Assembly (NCBI GenBank): GCA_026706485.1
Contig: JAPOYR010000010.1
Span: forward strand, 209,798 to 273,797
Source: Chloroflexota bacterium
GTDB lineage: Bacteria > Chloroflexota > UBA11872
DNA length: 64,000 nucleotides
Direction: 5' to 3'
Shown here: positions 46,839 through 55,155 of the stretch, one piece after another
Layout: every line of letters begins with the position of its first letter
Numbering within the stretch: the first letter of the stretch is position 1
The notes under the pieces: model-generated
Seen by the model: only the letters and a program-made list of their open reading frames with translations
What the model was told of the DNA's origin: nothing
Databases searched by the model: none
Made by a program: the position numbers and the translations under genes

Positions 46839-47993
46839 CTAACCGCCGGCGCCGAATTCCCGAAAGATATTCAAAGCCGCTGAGTTGTTGCTGGAGATGG
46901 CGATGCGTACGGGGGTGCTGCCGGCGTTGTCCACGGCCGCCATGTTCGCTCCGCGTTCGAGGAGCGTGCGAACCACCCACGGATTGTCGTTCACCGTCGC
47001 CCAATGCAGGGCCGTCCAGCCGTCGTTGTCCGTTGTATCGATATCGGCGCCGAGATCCAGCAGCAGGGTGAGAATGGTGATCGAGGTATTCAGGGCGGCG
47101 GCCTGGTGTAAGGGCACCTCACCGGCATTGGTTCTTGCTTCGAGACTTGCGCCCCGGTCCAGCAACTCGGTGATGACCGCCGGGTCAGTGGTGAGGGCGG
47201 CTGCAAAGTGCAGGGTGGTCCAGCCGTCATCGTCCGCCGCGGCGATGTCGGCGCCGCGATCCAGCAGCACCGCGATGTTGGCCGTGGACGACTCGTTGAG
47301 GGCTGAGTAGTGCAAGGGCACGTTGCCCTCTGCCGTTCGCGCTTCGATGTTGGCGCCGCGGTCCAGCAGTTCCACGACAACCGCTGGCACGCTGGCGTGT
47401 GCCGCGGCCGCGTGGAGGGGCGTCCATCCCTCGTCATCCGTCGCCTCGAGGTCGGCGCCACGGTCCAGCAGCAGCGCGACGACCGTTGGTTTGTTGCTCC
47501 ATGCCGCCGCCTTATGCAACGGCGTCCAGCCATCGCGACTTGTCGCCTCGATGTCCGCCCCGCAATCCAACGCGGCGGCTACTTCGGACACGACGGCAAA
47601 GCTCCAGAATGAGTCAGCTACCCAGTACCCCTCGGCCACAGCGCCAGAGCAAGGCGTTGGCGTGGGCGTGCCAGCCGGGATACCAGTGGGTGTGGGGGAT
47701 AGTCGGGGCGTCGCCGTCGGGGACGCGGGAGGTGTGGGGGACGGTTGAGGCGCAGCCGTGGGAGCCACGGTAGGCGTGGGCGACGGCTCAGGGGTCGCGG
47801 TCGGCGTTGGCGAGGGCTGCGGCGTGGCTGTCGGCAAAGCTGTCGCCGTCTCGGTCGTTGCCGTCGGCGCAGCTGCCGCATCCGTCGTTTCAGTTGGGCT
47901 TGACGCATCACCGCAGGCCGCCAGCAGGACGATCGCAACGCCGACAACCGCACACCGCGTGGCGATTCGCAAAGCGGATGGGATCGTTGACAC
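46839..47993 (-). CDS. Ankyrin-repeat lipoprotein
   Basis: This 384-residue protein has a lipoprotein signal (CAVVGVAIVLLAACGDASS, lipobox LAAC), a Thr/Pro/Ser-rich spacer of about 80 residues (PTPTATPEPSPTP type), a short segment with two cysteines and then about seven ankyrin repeats (DGWTPLHKAAAW, EGWTPLHAAAAH, DGWTTLHFAAAL, DGWTALHWATVN). The spacer would hold the ankyrin domain away from the membrane. Exported ankyrin proteins are typical of host-associated bacteria, where some act on phagocytosis. The gene is opposite to its neighbours and flanked by direct repeats, which suggests acquisition as a cassette. Confidence 0.9.
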   Translation of the reverse strand: MSTIPSALRIATRCAVVGVAIVLLAACGDASSPTETTDAAAAPTATTETATALPTATPQPSPTPTATPEPSPTPTVAPTAAPQPSPTPPASPTATPRLSPTPTGIPAGTPTPTPCSGAVAEGYWVADSFWSFAVVSEVAAALDCGADIEATSRDGWTPLHKAAAWSNKPTVVALLLDRGADLEATDDEGWTPLHAAAAHASVPAVVVELLDRGANIEARTAEGNVPLHYSALNESSTANIAVLLDRGADIAAADDDGWTTLHFAAALTTDPAVITELLDRGASLEARTNAGEVPLHQAAALNTSITILTLLLDLGADIDTTDNDGWTALHWATVNDNPWVVRTLLERGANMAAVDNAGSTPVRIAISSNNSAALNIFREFGAGG

Positions 47994-48112
47994 AGCGAAC
48001 TCTCAACTCCCGGCGGTCATCGCAATCGCACCAGCGCGGTCAGGGTGGCGCTGGCGGCGCGAGATCGGGAGCACAAGCATACTCGCGAGGGCAAGACGGC
48101 ACCGCGCGTGAC

Positions 48113-48147
48113 GTCGTGTTGGAGCCGCTGGAACGGGAGCCGTGGTA
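48113..48147 (+). repeat. 35-bp direct repeat, copy 2 (stray Gfo/Idh tail)
   Basis: The text encoding VVLEPLEREPW and a stop recurs here without the rest of the gene. It marks the far side of the ankyrin segment. Confidence 0.85.
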
Positions 48148-48203
48148 GCGCTCTCACTCGGTCCTCGGTGAGTTCCCTTTCGATCCGAGGGACGGCATCT
48201 CGC

Positions 48204-48209
48204 TACCAT
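48204..48209 (+). promoter_or_regulatory. -10-like box (TACCAT) for the pentapeptide gene
   Basis: TACCAT lies 36 nt before the CTG at 48245 and overlaps an in-frame TTG at 48209, which argues against that TTG as start. Confidence 0.4.
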
Positions 48210-48244
48210 TGACGCGTGCGGCGCTGCCGCCTGGGAGGACTTCG

Positions 48245-49441
48245 CTGCCCATTCGCCGCTCCGTCGCGTTCGTCGCCGCCTACCTGGCCTTCGCGCTGGC
48301 CGTCCTGGCGCTTGCGGCCCTCGCCGTGGGCCTGGTGATCAGCCAGCCGTTTGCCATCGTCGGCACTTGCACCATTGAGTCCGAATTCACGGCGGTTTGG
48401 CGTGATGAGCCCACCAACTGTCCCGACCGCGACCTGGTCGACGTTGACCTTTCAGGCGCGTACCTCCGCGACTCAATCTTTTCCGGCGCAGACTTGTCCG
48501 GAGCCAACCTGAAGGGCGCGGACCTTCGGTTCGCCGACTTCATCGACGCCACGCTGGACGGCGCCGATCTTTCGGACACCAACGTCTACGGGGCCACCTT
48601 CCGGGACGCCCGGCTGATCGCCGCTCGGTTTGACGGCGCCACCATGACTGGCGCGAATCTGCAGAACGCCGACCTCAGCGAAGCGAGCCTGCGCAATGTC
48701 GACGCCGCCTGGATCGAACTGGATAACTCCGTCGCGGCCAATATCGACATGCACGGCGCCTCGCTCAGCCGAGCGCGGTTCTATAGGACGCAGCTCCCCG
48801 GCGCCGACCTGAGCAACGTCGAGCTCACGAACTCCAGCATGATCCGCGTCGACATGTCCGGAGGCGCCTTGCGCGACGCGATGATCATCAACACCGACGT
48901 CTATGCCTCCAACTTCTCGCAGGCGCAGTTGAGCGGCATGCGGGTGTATGGGTCCGAATTTCGCCGCACCGACTTCAGCGGCGCGGTGCTCACCGACGTC
49001 ACCGTTTCGGGCACCCTGCTCATGGATTCCGACTTTTCCGGGTACGAGGAATACGGCGCCAGTGCCGACTTTCGCGGGGCCACCATTCGCGCCTCGGTCT
49101 TCGACGATGGTGACCTTTCACACGCAAACGTGACCGATACGGAAACGTTTGCCGTGGGATTCCGCCGGTCAAATCTCCAGAATGCCGACTTCAGCCGCGC
49201 CGAGCTGATCCGCGCCTCGTTCACGAATGCCGATTTGCGCAGCGCGCAGCTCACCGACGCCGACCTCACGAGATCGAATCTGGACGGCGCGCTGCTGCAA
49301 GACGCCGACCTGACCAACGCCAACCTTACCGGCGCCGAGCTGATCGGCGCGGACCTGACCGGCGCCGTGCTCGAAGGCACGAACCTCACGGACGCACTCT
49401 TCAGCGAGCGGATGCGGCAACGAGGCGACGGGCAGCGCTAG
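48245..49441 (+). CDS. Membrane-anchored pentapeptide-repeat protein
   Basis: This 398-residue protein (from CTG 48245) has one N-terminal membrane helix (FVAAYLAFALAVLALAALAVG), a short segment with two cysteines (GTCTIESE, PTNCPDRD) and then about 60 pentapeptide repeats of the A(D/N)LxX type (SGADLSGANLKGADL at the start, TNANLTGAELIGADL at the end), which fold into a right-handed quadrilateral helix. Start choice: GGGAGGA lies 5 nt before CTG 48245, while the in-frame TTG at 48209 has no ribosome site and overlaps a -10-like box. It is probably a scaffold on the outer face of the membrane. Its precise role is unknown. Confidence 0.82.
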   Translation: MPIRRSVAFVAAYLAFALAVLALAALAVGLVISQPFAIVGTCTIESEFTAVWRDEPTNCPDRDLVDVDLSGAYLRDSIFSGADLSGANLKGADLRFADFIDATLDGADLSDTNVYGATFRDARLIAARFDGATMTGANLQNADLSEASLRNVDAAWIELDNSVAANIDMHGASLSRARFYRTQLPGADLSNVELTNSSMIRVDMSGGALRDAMIINTDVYASNFSQAQLSGMRVYGSEFRRTDFSGAVLTDVTVSGTLLMDSDFSGYEEYGASADFRGATIRASVFDDGDLSHANVTDTETFAVGFRRSNLQNADFSRAELIRASFTNADLRSAQLTDADLTRSNLDGALLQDADLTNANLTGAELIGADLTGAVLEGTNLTDALFSERMRQRGDGQR

Positions 49442-49454
49442 GAGTCGAACCGTG

Positions 49455-49802
49455 ATGGAGTACAAGGGCTACCTGGCCGAAGTCGAATACGACGACTCCG
49501 TCCAACGGCTGCACGGCCAGGTGATCAACACCGGTGCCTATCCCATCGCTACCTTCGAGACCGCCGATCCAGAGCGCCTGCGGGAGGAGTTCCACAGATC
49601 AATCGACGAGTACCTCGCGTCGTGCGTCGAGGACGGCGTCGAGCCCATTCCTCCCTTTTCCGCCAAGCTCCAACTGCGACTCGGCAGCGACCTCCATCGG
49701 CGCGTCACCGTGGCCGCCGCCGAGAGTGGCCAGAGCATCGATGGCTGGATTACGCAAGTGCTAGACGAGCGGGTGCGGTCGGCCGCCGGCGACGCTCCTT
49801 AG
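49455..49802 (+). CDS. HicB-family antitoxin-like protein
   Basis: This 115-residue protein matches the long HicB form. It has an N-terminal partial RNase-H-like domain (YKGYLAEVEYDDSVQRLHGQV; key parts YKGYLAEVEY and RLHGQV), the SIDEYLASC helix, and a C-terminal ribbon-helix-helix DNA-binding domain (LRLGSDLHRRVTVAAAESGQSI; key parts LHRRVTVAA and GQSIDGWI). ATG 49455 is preceded by AGGAG. HicB usually neutralises and co-represses the HicA toxin. No HicA ORF is seen on either side, so it is solitary and may act only as a regulator. Confidence 0.85.
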   Translation: MEYKGYLAEVEYDDSVQRLHGQVINTGAYPIATFETADPERLREEFHRSIDEYLASCVEDGVEPIPPFSAKLQLRLGSDLHRRVTVAAAESGQSIDGWITQVLDERVRSAAGDAP

Positions 49803-49820
49803 AAGCTCCCCAAACTGCCG

Positions 49821-51587
49821 CTATCCCGGCGCGATGACCGTCATGTCCCAACCGGCGAGGTCGTTCAATGGCACCGTCCAATCGCCCAGCGCCGGCTCGC
49901 CGGCCGCCACCCACTCGGCGATTTCTTCGCGGTGACCCAGCCGCCGCAACGCGTTCCACATCGGCAGCGAGTTGGCGCGTCCGCCGGGCCCCGCGCAGTC
50001 CCAGAAGAACAAGTGCTCGGCCCCGGTGCCGTAGATCAGGTGCGCCTTGCGCCGGAAGTCCTCGGGGCTCATGTGACGCGGCATCACATTCGGCGCCAGC
50101 GTGCAGGCGGTGCCGCGCGTGGCCTCCACGAACGGCGTCAGCTGCTCGGGCGCTGACCACGTGTCCTCGTTGGTGGGCATGGCCAGCGGCGCGGCGCTGT
50201 AGGGAATCAGCGCGTCGATCAGTCCCTCCCGCGCCCAGGTGGCCACGTCGCAGCCGAAGAGCACGTTCTCCGCCATCAGTCCCTGCACGCACGCCGAGAC
50301 CTCGATTCGGCGCCGGCCCTGCTCACGCGCGACGGCGTCCATCTCCTGCCGCACCCGGCGCATGAATCCCGTCAGCACGCCCCCGCGATAGGTCAACCAC
50401 TCGGGATCGTCCTCGGGCAGCTCGCGCGGATCGGCGCCGTGGCTGGCGGCGAATCCCTCGATCAACGGCTGCTCGTACATCAGGTACGGCGGCCGGCGGT
50501 TGAACAGCAGGCAAATGCCGTCCAGGTCGAACTCGGCCATCTCGCGCAGCGCCGCCAGGCAATAGTCCTGCACTTCGGGAAATGCGTAGGACATGCGCGG
50601 CAGCTCGCGCCCGTCGCGGTCCAGGCAGCGCCACTGGGGATGGTCCTGGAAATACCCGTCCAGGTATTCCTGGTTCATCGGCGGCGGATAGGTCCAGGCG
50701 GCGAGCCGGTAGGCGGCATGGAACTCCATCCCCAGCTCGTGGGTGTGCTCGAGCGCCACCTGAAACGGGTCGATGCCCTGTTCGTGATAGCTGCGCCAGC
50801 TTTCGGCCAGGAGGCGATCCCCGACGCGCGGAAACATCTCGACCCCGTGCGCGGTGGCCGTGCGCCCGATCTTGGTGAAGTAGCGCATCAGATCGCCCGC
50901 GCCCGACTCCCAGTACATCCGGCTGAAGTCCGTGTCGCGGTACGGCTCGATCTCGCGCCTGACCTCCGCGGCAGTCGTCATGCGATAGGTGTAGTGCGGA
51001 CCGTGCGCGTCGTTGTGCGCCCACAGGCGGCGGTCCCGGCCCGACGTGCGCTCACCGACCAGTTGCTGCACCTCGTCCTCCGCCAGCGGCACCAGCTTCA
51101 GGTAGGCGATGCGCGCCGAGCCGGACTGCACGGACGCGAGCCCATCGCCCGAATCGATGCGCCGGTGCAACTGCGAGAACACCACCTCTTGGCCCGTGAG
51201 ATCGGCGACCTTCCAAAAGATCTCCTGCAACTCCTTGCGGCGCAGGTGGTGGCCCTCCGTGCTCCAAGTGAGCGTTGAGAACGCGGAATCGCCGCTGAGC
51301 ATCACCTGGACCAGCGAGAAGTCGCTTTCGCCTCCCGCGGTCGGATGCACGCCCACCGAGATCGCGTGCCAGCCCTCGACACGGAGCGGATAGGTCACGT
51401 CCGGAGCCAGAGTCTCCGGGCCGGCGAAGAGCATCGTCCCGGAAACGCCGTCGGCCTCGAACGACAGCGTCTGCCAGTGGCCCCGGGTGGCGTCCGTTGC
51501 CAGTGCCTCGGCCGGCGTGCAGCGGTCGAAATCGGCGACGTAGCGCGGCGCGGCGCGAAATCCACGGTCGGTGATGGCATCGGACAT
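49821..51587 (-). CDS. Large paralogous protein, probable TIM-barrel glycosidase-like (copy A)
   Basis: This 588-residue protein has a beta-rich N-terminal part (about 1-190; TMLFAGPETLAPDVTYPL, ADLTGQEVVF) and a C-terminal part (about 195-560) with barrel-like blocks: AHNDAHGPHY, DFSRMYWESGAGDLM, ALEHTHELGMEFHAAYRL (key part LGMEFHAAYR), DGICLLFNRRPP, and EHLFFWDCAG. The conserved blocks are rich in acidic and aromatic residues, as in glycoside hydrolase-like family 10 barrels. The neighbouring gene is a clear paralogue. I cannot assign the reaction. It starts 13 bp downstream of the paralogue's stop, so the two share an operon. Confidence 0.7.
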   Translation of the reverse strand: MSDAITDRGFRAAPRYVADFDRCTPAEALATDATRGHWQTLSFEADGVSGTMLFAGPETLAPDVTYPLRVEGWHAISVGVHPTAGGESDFSLVQVMLSGDSAFSTLTWSTEGHHLRRKELQEIFWKVADLTGQEVVFSQLHRRIDSGDGLASVQSGSARIAYLKLVPLAEDEVQQLVGERTSGRDRRLWAHNDAHGPHYTYRMTTAAEVRREIEPYRDTDFSRMYWESGAGDLMRYFTKIGRTATAHGVEMFPRVGDRLLAESWRSYHEQGIDPFQVALEHTHELGMEFHAAYRLAAWTYPPPMNQEYLDGYFQDHPQWRCLDRDGRELPRMSYAFPEVQDYCLAALREMAEFDLDGICLLFNRRPPYLMYEQPLIEGFAASHGADPRELPEDDPEWLTYRGGVLTGFMRRVRQEMDAVAREQGRRRIEVSACVQGLMAENVLFGCDVATWAREGLIDALIPYSAAPLAMPTNEDTWSAPEQLTPFVEATRGTACTLAPNVMPRHMSPEDFRRKAHLIYGTGAEHLFFWDCAGPGGRANSLPMWNALRRLGHREEIAEWVAAGEPALGDWTVPLNDLAGWDMTVIAPG

Positions 51588-51600
51588 GGCGCTTACCTCC

Positions 51601-53394
51601 CTATCCCGGGGTCACGTACGAAAGATCCCATCCAGCCCACTCGCGCAGCGGCATTGTCGGCTGCGGCAACTCGGGCTCGCCGGCTTCGATCCACGCCTGG
51701 ATTTCGTCCACGTGGCCCAGCCGGCGCAGCGCGTTCCACTCGTGCCCAAAGTTTGCGCGGCACCCGCCGCCCGCCGAATCCCAGAAGAACAAGTGCTCGG
51801 CGCCCGCCGCATAGATGGTTGCCGCCTGCCGCCGATAGTCCTCCGGCGACATCGACCGCGGCATCACGTTGGGCGCCACCACGCACGGCGAACCCGCCAC
51901 TGTTTCCACCAGGAATCTGAGCTGCTCGGAATCGGTCCACACCATGCCGCCGGGCTCGTTGAAGAATGGGCGGAAGTTGGTGCGGGCGCTGTAGGGAATC
52001 AGCGTATCCACGAGGCCCTCGCGCACCCAGGTCGCCAGATCGAGGCCCTGCATCAGGTTCTCCGCCTCGGACGCGGCAACGATGGCCGAAACCACGATCC
52101 GCCGCGGACGATCCCGCGACGCCTCGTCCATCGCCGCGCGCACGTCGCGCATGAATGCCGTGAGCGTACCCGCGCGATAGGCCAGCCAGTCCGGGTCGTC
52201 CTCCGGCAGCGTTCGGGGATCGCACCCGAACTCTCGCGTGAATCCCTCAACCAGCGGCGGTTCGTACTCCACCACCGGCGGGCGGCGGTTGTAGAGCAAA
52301 CACACCCCGTCGATGGGTCGCTCGGCCATCTCGCGCAGCAACGACACCACGAACTCGCGCACCTCCGGATAGCTGTAGGAGATGCGCGGCGTCCGGTTGC
52401 CCTCCCGGTCCTCGCCGTAGAACTCCGGATGCCGTGCAAAGTACGTGTCGCCGTGGTTGTGGTGATCCAACGGCGGCGGATATTGGAATCCGGCCACCCG
52501 ATAGCCGGCGTGAAACTCCAGGCCCACCGCGTGCGACTGCTCGAGCGCCACGTCGAACGGGTCGACGCCCGCGTCACGAAACACCCGCCAACTCTCGGCG
52601 TGCATGCGATCGCCGCGGCGGCCGTAGTCCTCCAAGCCGTCCAGCGTATGCCGCCGCCCAATTGAACTGAAGTAAGACATCAGGTCGCCGCCGCCGGCTT
52701 CCCAATACATCCGCGAGAAGTCGCTCTCGTGGTACTGCTCGATCTCGCGCCGCACGTCGTCCGCCGACGTGAGCCGGAAGAGGTAGTGAGCGAAATGGGC
52801 GTCGTTGTGCGCGAACAGGCGTCGCGTGTCGGCACGAGCTTGATCGGCGCGCCAGGCCGCGATTTCGGCGTCAGTGAGCGGCACGAGTTTTATGTAAACC
52901 ACCCGCGCCGCCGCGCAGGCGAACGACCCGGCCTCGTCGCCCTCGCCGACCCGTGCGCTCGCCTGTCCGATATCCAGTTCTTGGCCGGTAAGGTCCGCGA
53001 TCTTCCAATACATCTCCACGACGTCAATGCCGTGATCCGGCCGCCGGTAAGCCTCCATCGTCAGAAATGAGAACGTGTCATCGCCGCTCAGCTTCAGTGG
53101 CATCCCCAGCGTCAGTCCCTCGGCGGGGGTCCGGATCGGCACCGTGCCGATCGAGATGGCGTGCAGGCCGCGCGCGTCGAGCGGCAAGCGCACCGTGGGC
53201 GCCGCCGTCTCGAGTCCGGCGGCAAGCATGGTGCCGCTCAGCGAGTCGGTGCGATACGACATCGCGCGCCAGTGCCGCAGTTCGGGCGTGGGACTGATCG
53301 CGGAGGCCGGCTCGGCGCGGTCCAGTTCGGTGAGATACCGCGGCGTGCTGCTGAGCCACGAGTCGCCGATGCGGTCGGTCAAGGGAACGGCCAT
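51601..53394 (-). CDS. Large paralogous protein, probable TIM-barrel glycosidase-like (copy B)
   Basis: This 597-residue protein matches copy A over its whole length. Shared blocks are SGTMLAAGLET, WKIADLTGQEL, FAHNDAHFAHY, DFSRMYWEAGGGDLM, GLEFHAGYRV, DGVCLLYNRRPP, APNVMPRSMSPEDYRR and EHLFFWDSAGG. Identical aromatic/acidic positions in the second half (FSRMYWE, YNRRPP, FFWD) are the best candidates for a sugar-binding active site. No signal peptide is visible. It starts divergently from the MFS exporter. The reaction is unknown. Confidence 0.7.
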   Translation of the reverse strand: MAVPLTDRIGDSWLSSTPRYLTELDRAEPASAISPTPELRHWRAMSYRTDSLSGTMLAAGLETAAPTVRLPLDARGLHAISIGTVPIRTPAEGLTLGMPLKLSGDDTFSFLTMEAYRRPDHGIDVVEMYWKIADLTGQELDIGQASARVGEGDEAGSFACAAARVVYIKLVPLTDAEIAAWRADQARADTRRLFAHNDAHFAHYLFRLTSADDVRREIEQYHESDFSRMYWEAGGGDLMSYFSSIGRRHTLDGLEDYGRRGDRMHAESWRVFRDAGVDPFDVALEQSHAVGLEFHAGYRVAGFQYPPPLDHHNHGDTYFARHPEFYGEDREGNRTPRISYSYPEVREFVVSLLREMAERPIDGVCLLYNRRPPVVEYEPPLVEGFTREFGCDPRTLPEDDPDWLAYRAGTLTAFMRDVRAAMDEASRDRPRRIVVSAIVAASEAENLMQGLDLATWVREGLVDTLIPYSARTNFRPFFNEPGGMVWTDSEQLRFLVETVAGSPCVVAPNVMPRSMSPEDYRRQAATIYAAGAEHLFFWDSAGGGCRANFGHEWNALRRLGHVDEIQAWIEAGEPELPQPTMPLREWAGWDLSYVTPG

Positions 53395-53469
53395 CGGCCA
53401 GGCGCGGAAACGGGAACATTCACCGGCATCGGCGGCCCATCCACATCTCCCGACCGGTGAACGTTGGTG

Positions 53470-53475
53470 TACCTT
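53470..53475 (+). promoter_or_regulatory. -10-like box (TACCTT) for the MFS gene
   Basis: TACCTT lies 42 nt before the ATG at 53517 in the 122-bp divergent region. Confidence 0.33.
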
Positions 53476-53516
53476 ACGCCGCGGCCTATCGGACCATCAA
53501 TCGCTCGGCGCGAACC

Positions 53517-55022
53517 ATGCATGAGCGGCGACCGTCGGTGAACGACGCGGCGGCATCCGAGGGCGACTCCGGCGGCTGGCTGATGCTGGTGCGCGATCCC
53601 AAGTGGCGCGGGCTGAGCGTCATCCTCATCGGCACCTTCCTCAGCGTGATCGTGCACAACATCGCCACGGTCACGCTGCCCAGCATCGCAGCGGACTTCG
53701 GCGCCACCCTGGCCGAGGTGCAATGGGTCGCCATCGCCGTGTCGCTCACGACCGCCGCCGTGGTCATGCCCGCGGGTTACTTGGCCGACCGGTTGGGCCG
53801 CCGCGCGTTCTTCATCGGCGGCATGGCGCTCTTCGCCGCCGCCTCGCTCATGGCCGGCTGGGCGCCGTCGCTCGAATTGCTGGTCGCGGCACGCCTGCTG
53901 CAAGGCGCGGCGACGGCCATCGTGGGGGCCAACGGCATCGCCATCGCCGTCACCCTCTTCCCGGAGGAAGAGCGCGGCAAGGTGCTCGGGCTCTCCTCCG
54001 CCACGGTCGGATTCAGCGCCCTGGTGGCGCCGGCGGTCGGCGGCATCGTCGTCGAGGCGGGCGGCTGGCGCTGGGCCTATCACGCCTTGGCGCTGCCCGC
54101 GGTCGTCGGAGCGGTCGGCGCCTGGCTGGTGTTGGAGTCCGGCCGGTCGCCGGAATCCGCCGACGGACCGGGCCGGTTCGATTGGTTCGGCTCGAGCGCC
54201 ATCGCCGGAATCGCCGTCACGCTGGTGCTGGGTCTCACCATGGGTCCGGTAGTCGGTTGGACCGAGCCGCTAGTCTGGAGCTCCATCGCAGCCGCCGCAG
54301 TCTTGGGCGGCGCCTACGTCTGGTGGGAGCTGCGCACGCCCCATCCGGTGTTCGACCTGCGCCTGCTGCGCCGTCGCGCCGTCGTCACGCCTCTGGGCGC
54401 GCGCATCGTGCTGCTGATGGGCCTGTCGGGCGGCGGGTTCCTGGTGCCGTTCTACATCCAGGGCGTGCTGGGTTTCAGCGCGCGCGATCTGGGGTTCATC
54501 CTCGTGCCGGGCTTCGCCGTCTACACCCTCGTCGCCACGCTCGCCGGACGATTCTCCGACCGATGGACGCCCCGTCCCTTCCTCATCGCCGGGCCGCTGG
54601 TGGGCCTCGTCAGCGTCCTCGCGCTGGCGAGCTTCGGTTCGGACACGCCGCTGGCCGTGGTCGTGCTGGTGCTGGTCGTCAACAGCGCCAGTCTCTCGCT
54701 CGTGACCTCACCCAGCACCAACGCCATGCTCGGCGCCGTGCCCGAGCGGGTCTATACGGTCGCCGTCGCGTTCATGAATCTCGCCGGCACCATCGCCGGC
54801 ATCGTGGCTCTCGCCCTGATCACCGCCATCGTCACCGCGGTCATGGCCGCCGCCAGTGCCGAAGCCAGCGTCAGCGCCGTCGCCTCGGACCCCACCACCA
54901 CCAACGCCTTCCTCGACGGCTGGCGCGTCGCCTTCCTGGTCCAGGCCGCCTTCATGCTCGCCGCCGCCGCGATCGGGCTGATGTATCGGCCGGCAATGCG
55001 TGCAGCGGGTCAACGAACCTGA
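53517..55022 (+). CDS. MFS transporter, DHA2/EmrB-like drug exporter
   Basis: This 501-residue membrane protein has about 14 helices. Recognisable segments are motif A after helix 2 (GYLADRLGRRAFFIGG), the helix-1 block NIATVTLPSIAADFGATLAEVQWV (in part: LPSIAADFGATLAEVQW) typical of DHA2 exporters, and the antiporter-type motif C region (GLSSATVGFSALVAPAVGG; key part VAPAVGG). I chose the ATG at 53517 because the preceding 20 codons lack coding character. It probably exports a drug or metabolite by proton antiport. Confidence 0.9.
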   Translation: MHERRPSVNDAAASEGDSGGWLMLVRDPKWRGLSVILIGTFLSVIVHNIATVTLPSIAADFGATLAEVQWVAIAVSLTTAAVVMPAGYLADRLGRRAFFIGGMALFAAASLMAGWAPSLELLVAARLLQGAATAIVGANGIAIAVTLFPEEERGKVLGLSSATVGFSALVAPAVGGIVVEAGGWRWAYHALALPAVVGAVGAWLVLESGRSPESADGPGRFDWFGSSAIAGIAVTLVLGLTMGPVVGWTEPLVWSSIAAAAVLGGAYVWWELRTPHPVFDLRLLRRRAVVTPLGARIVLLMGLSGGGFLVPFYIQGVLGFSARDLGFILVPGFAVYTLVATLAGRFSDRWTPRPFLIAGPLVGLVSVLALASFGSDTPLAVVVLVLVVNSASLSLVTSPSTNAMLGAVPERVYTVAVAFMNLAGTIAGIVALALITAIVTAVMAAASAEASVSAVASDPTTTNAFLDGWRVAFLVQAAFMLAAAAIGLMYRPAMRAAGQRT

Positions 55023-55112
55023 ACGGTGATTCCCCACGAGGCAAGCGCTGCCGGTTGTATGCGTTCAGACCCACCGCACGGGCTCAAGATGCTCAACAGC
55101 GCAGCTTAGTGG

Positions 55113-55118
55113 TAGCGT
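55113..55118 (+). promoter_or_regulatory. -10-like box (TAGCGT) for the restriction-modification operon
   Basis: TAGCGT lies 38 nt before GTG 55156 and overlaps the alternative GTG 55117, which makes the latter an unlikely start. Confidence 0.35.
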
Positions 55119-55155
55119 GGCGTGGACACGACAACGCCATCGCCACCGAGAGCCC

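Noticed and set aside
47807-48148. Plus-strand frame ending in VVLEPLEREPW as a real gene
   Set aside because: Its first part is antisense to the ankyrin lipoprotein, and only the 35-bp direct repeat at its end resembles a gene. It is a junction artefact.
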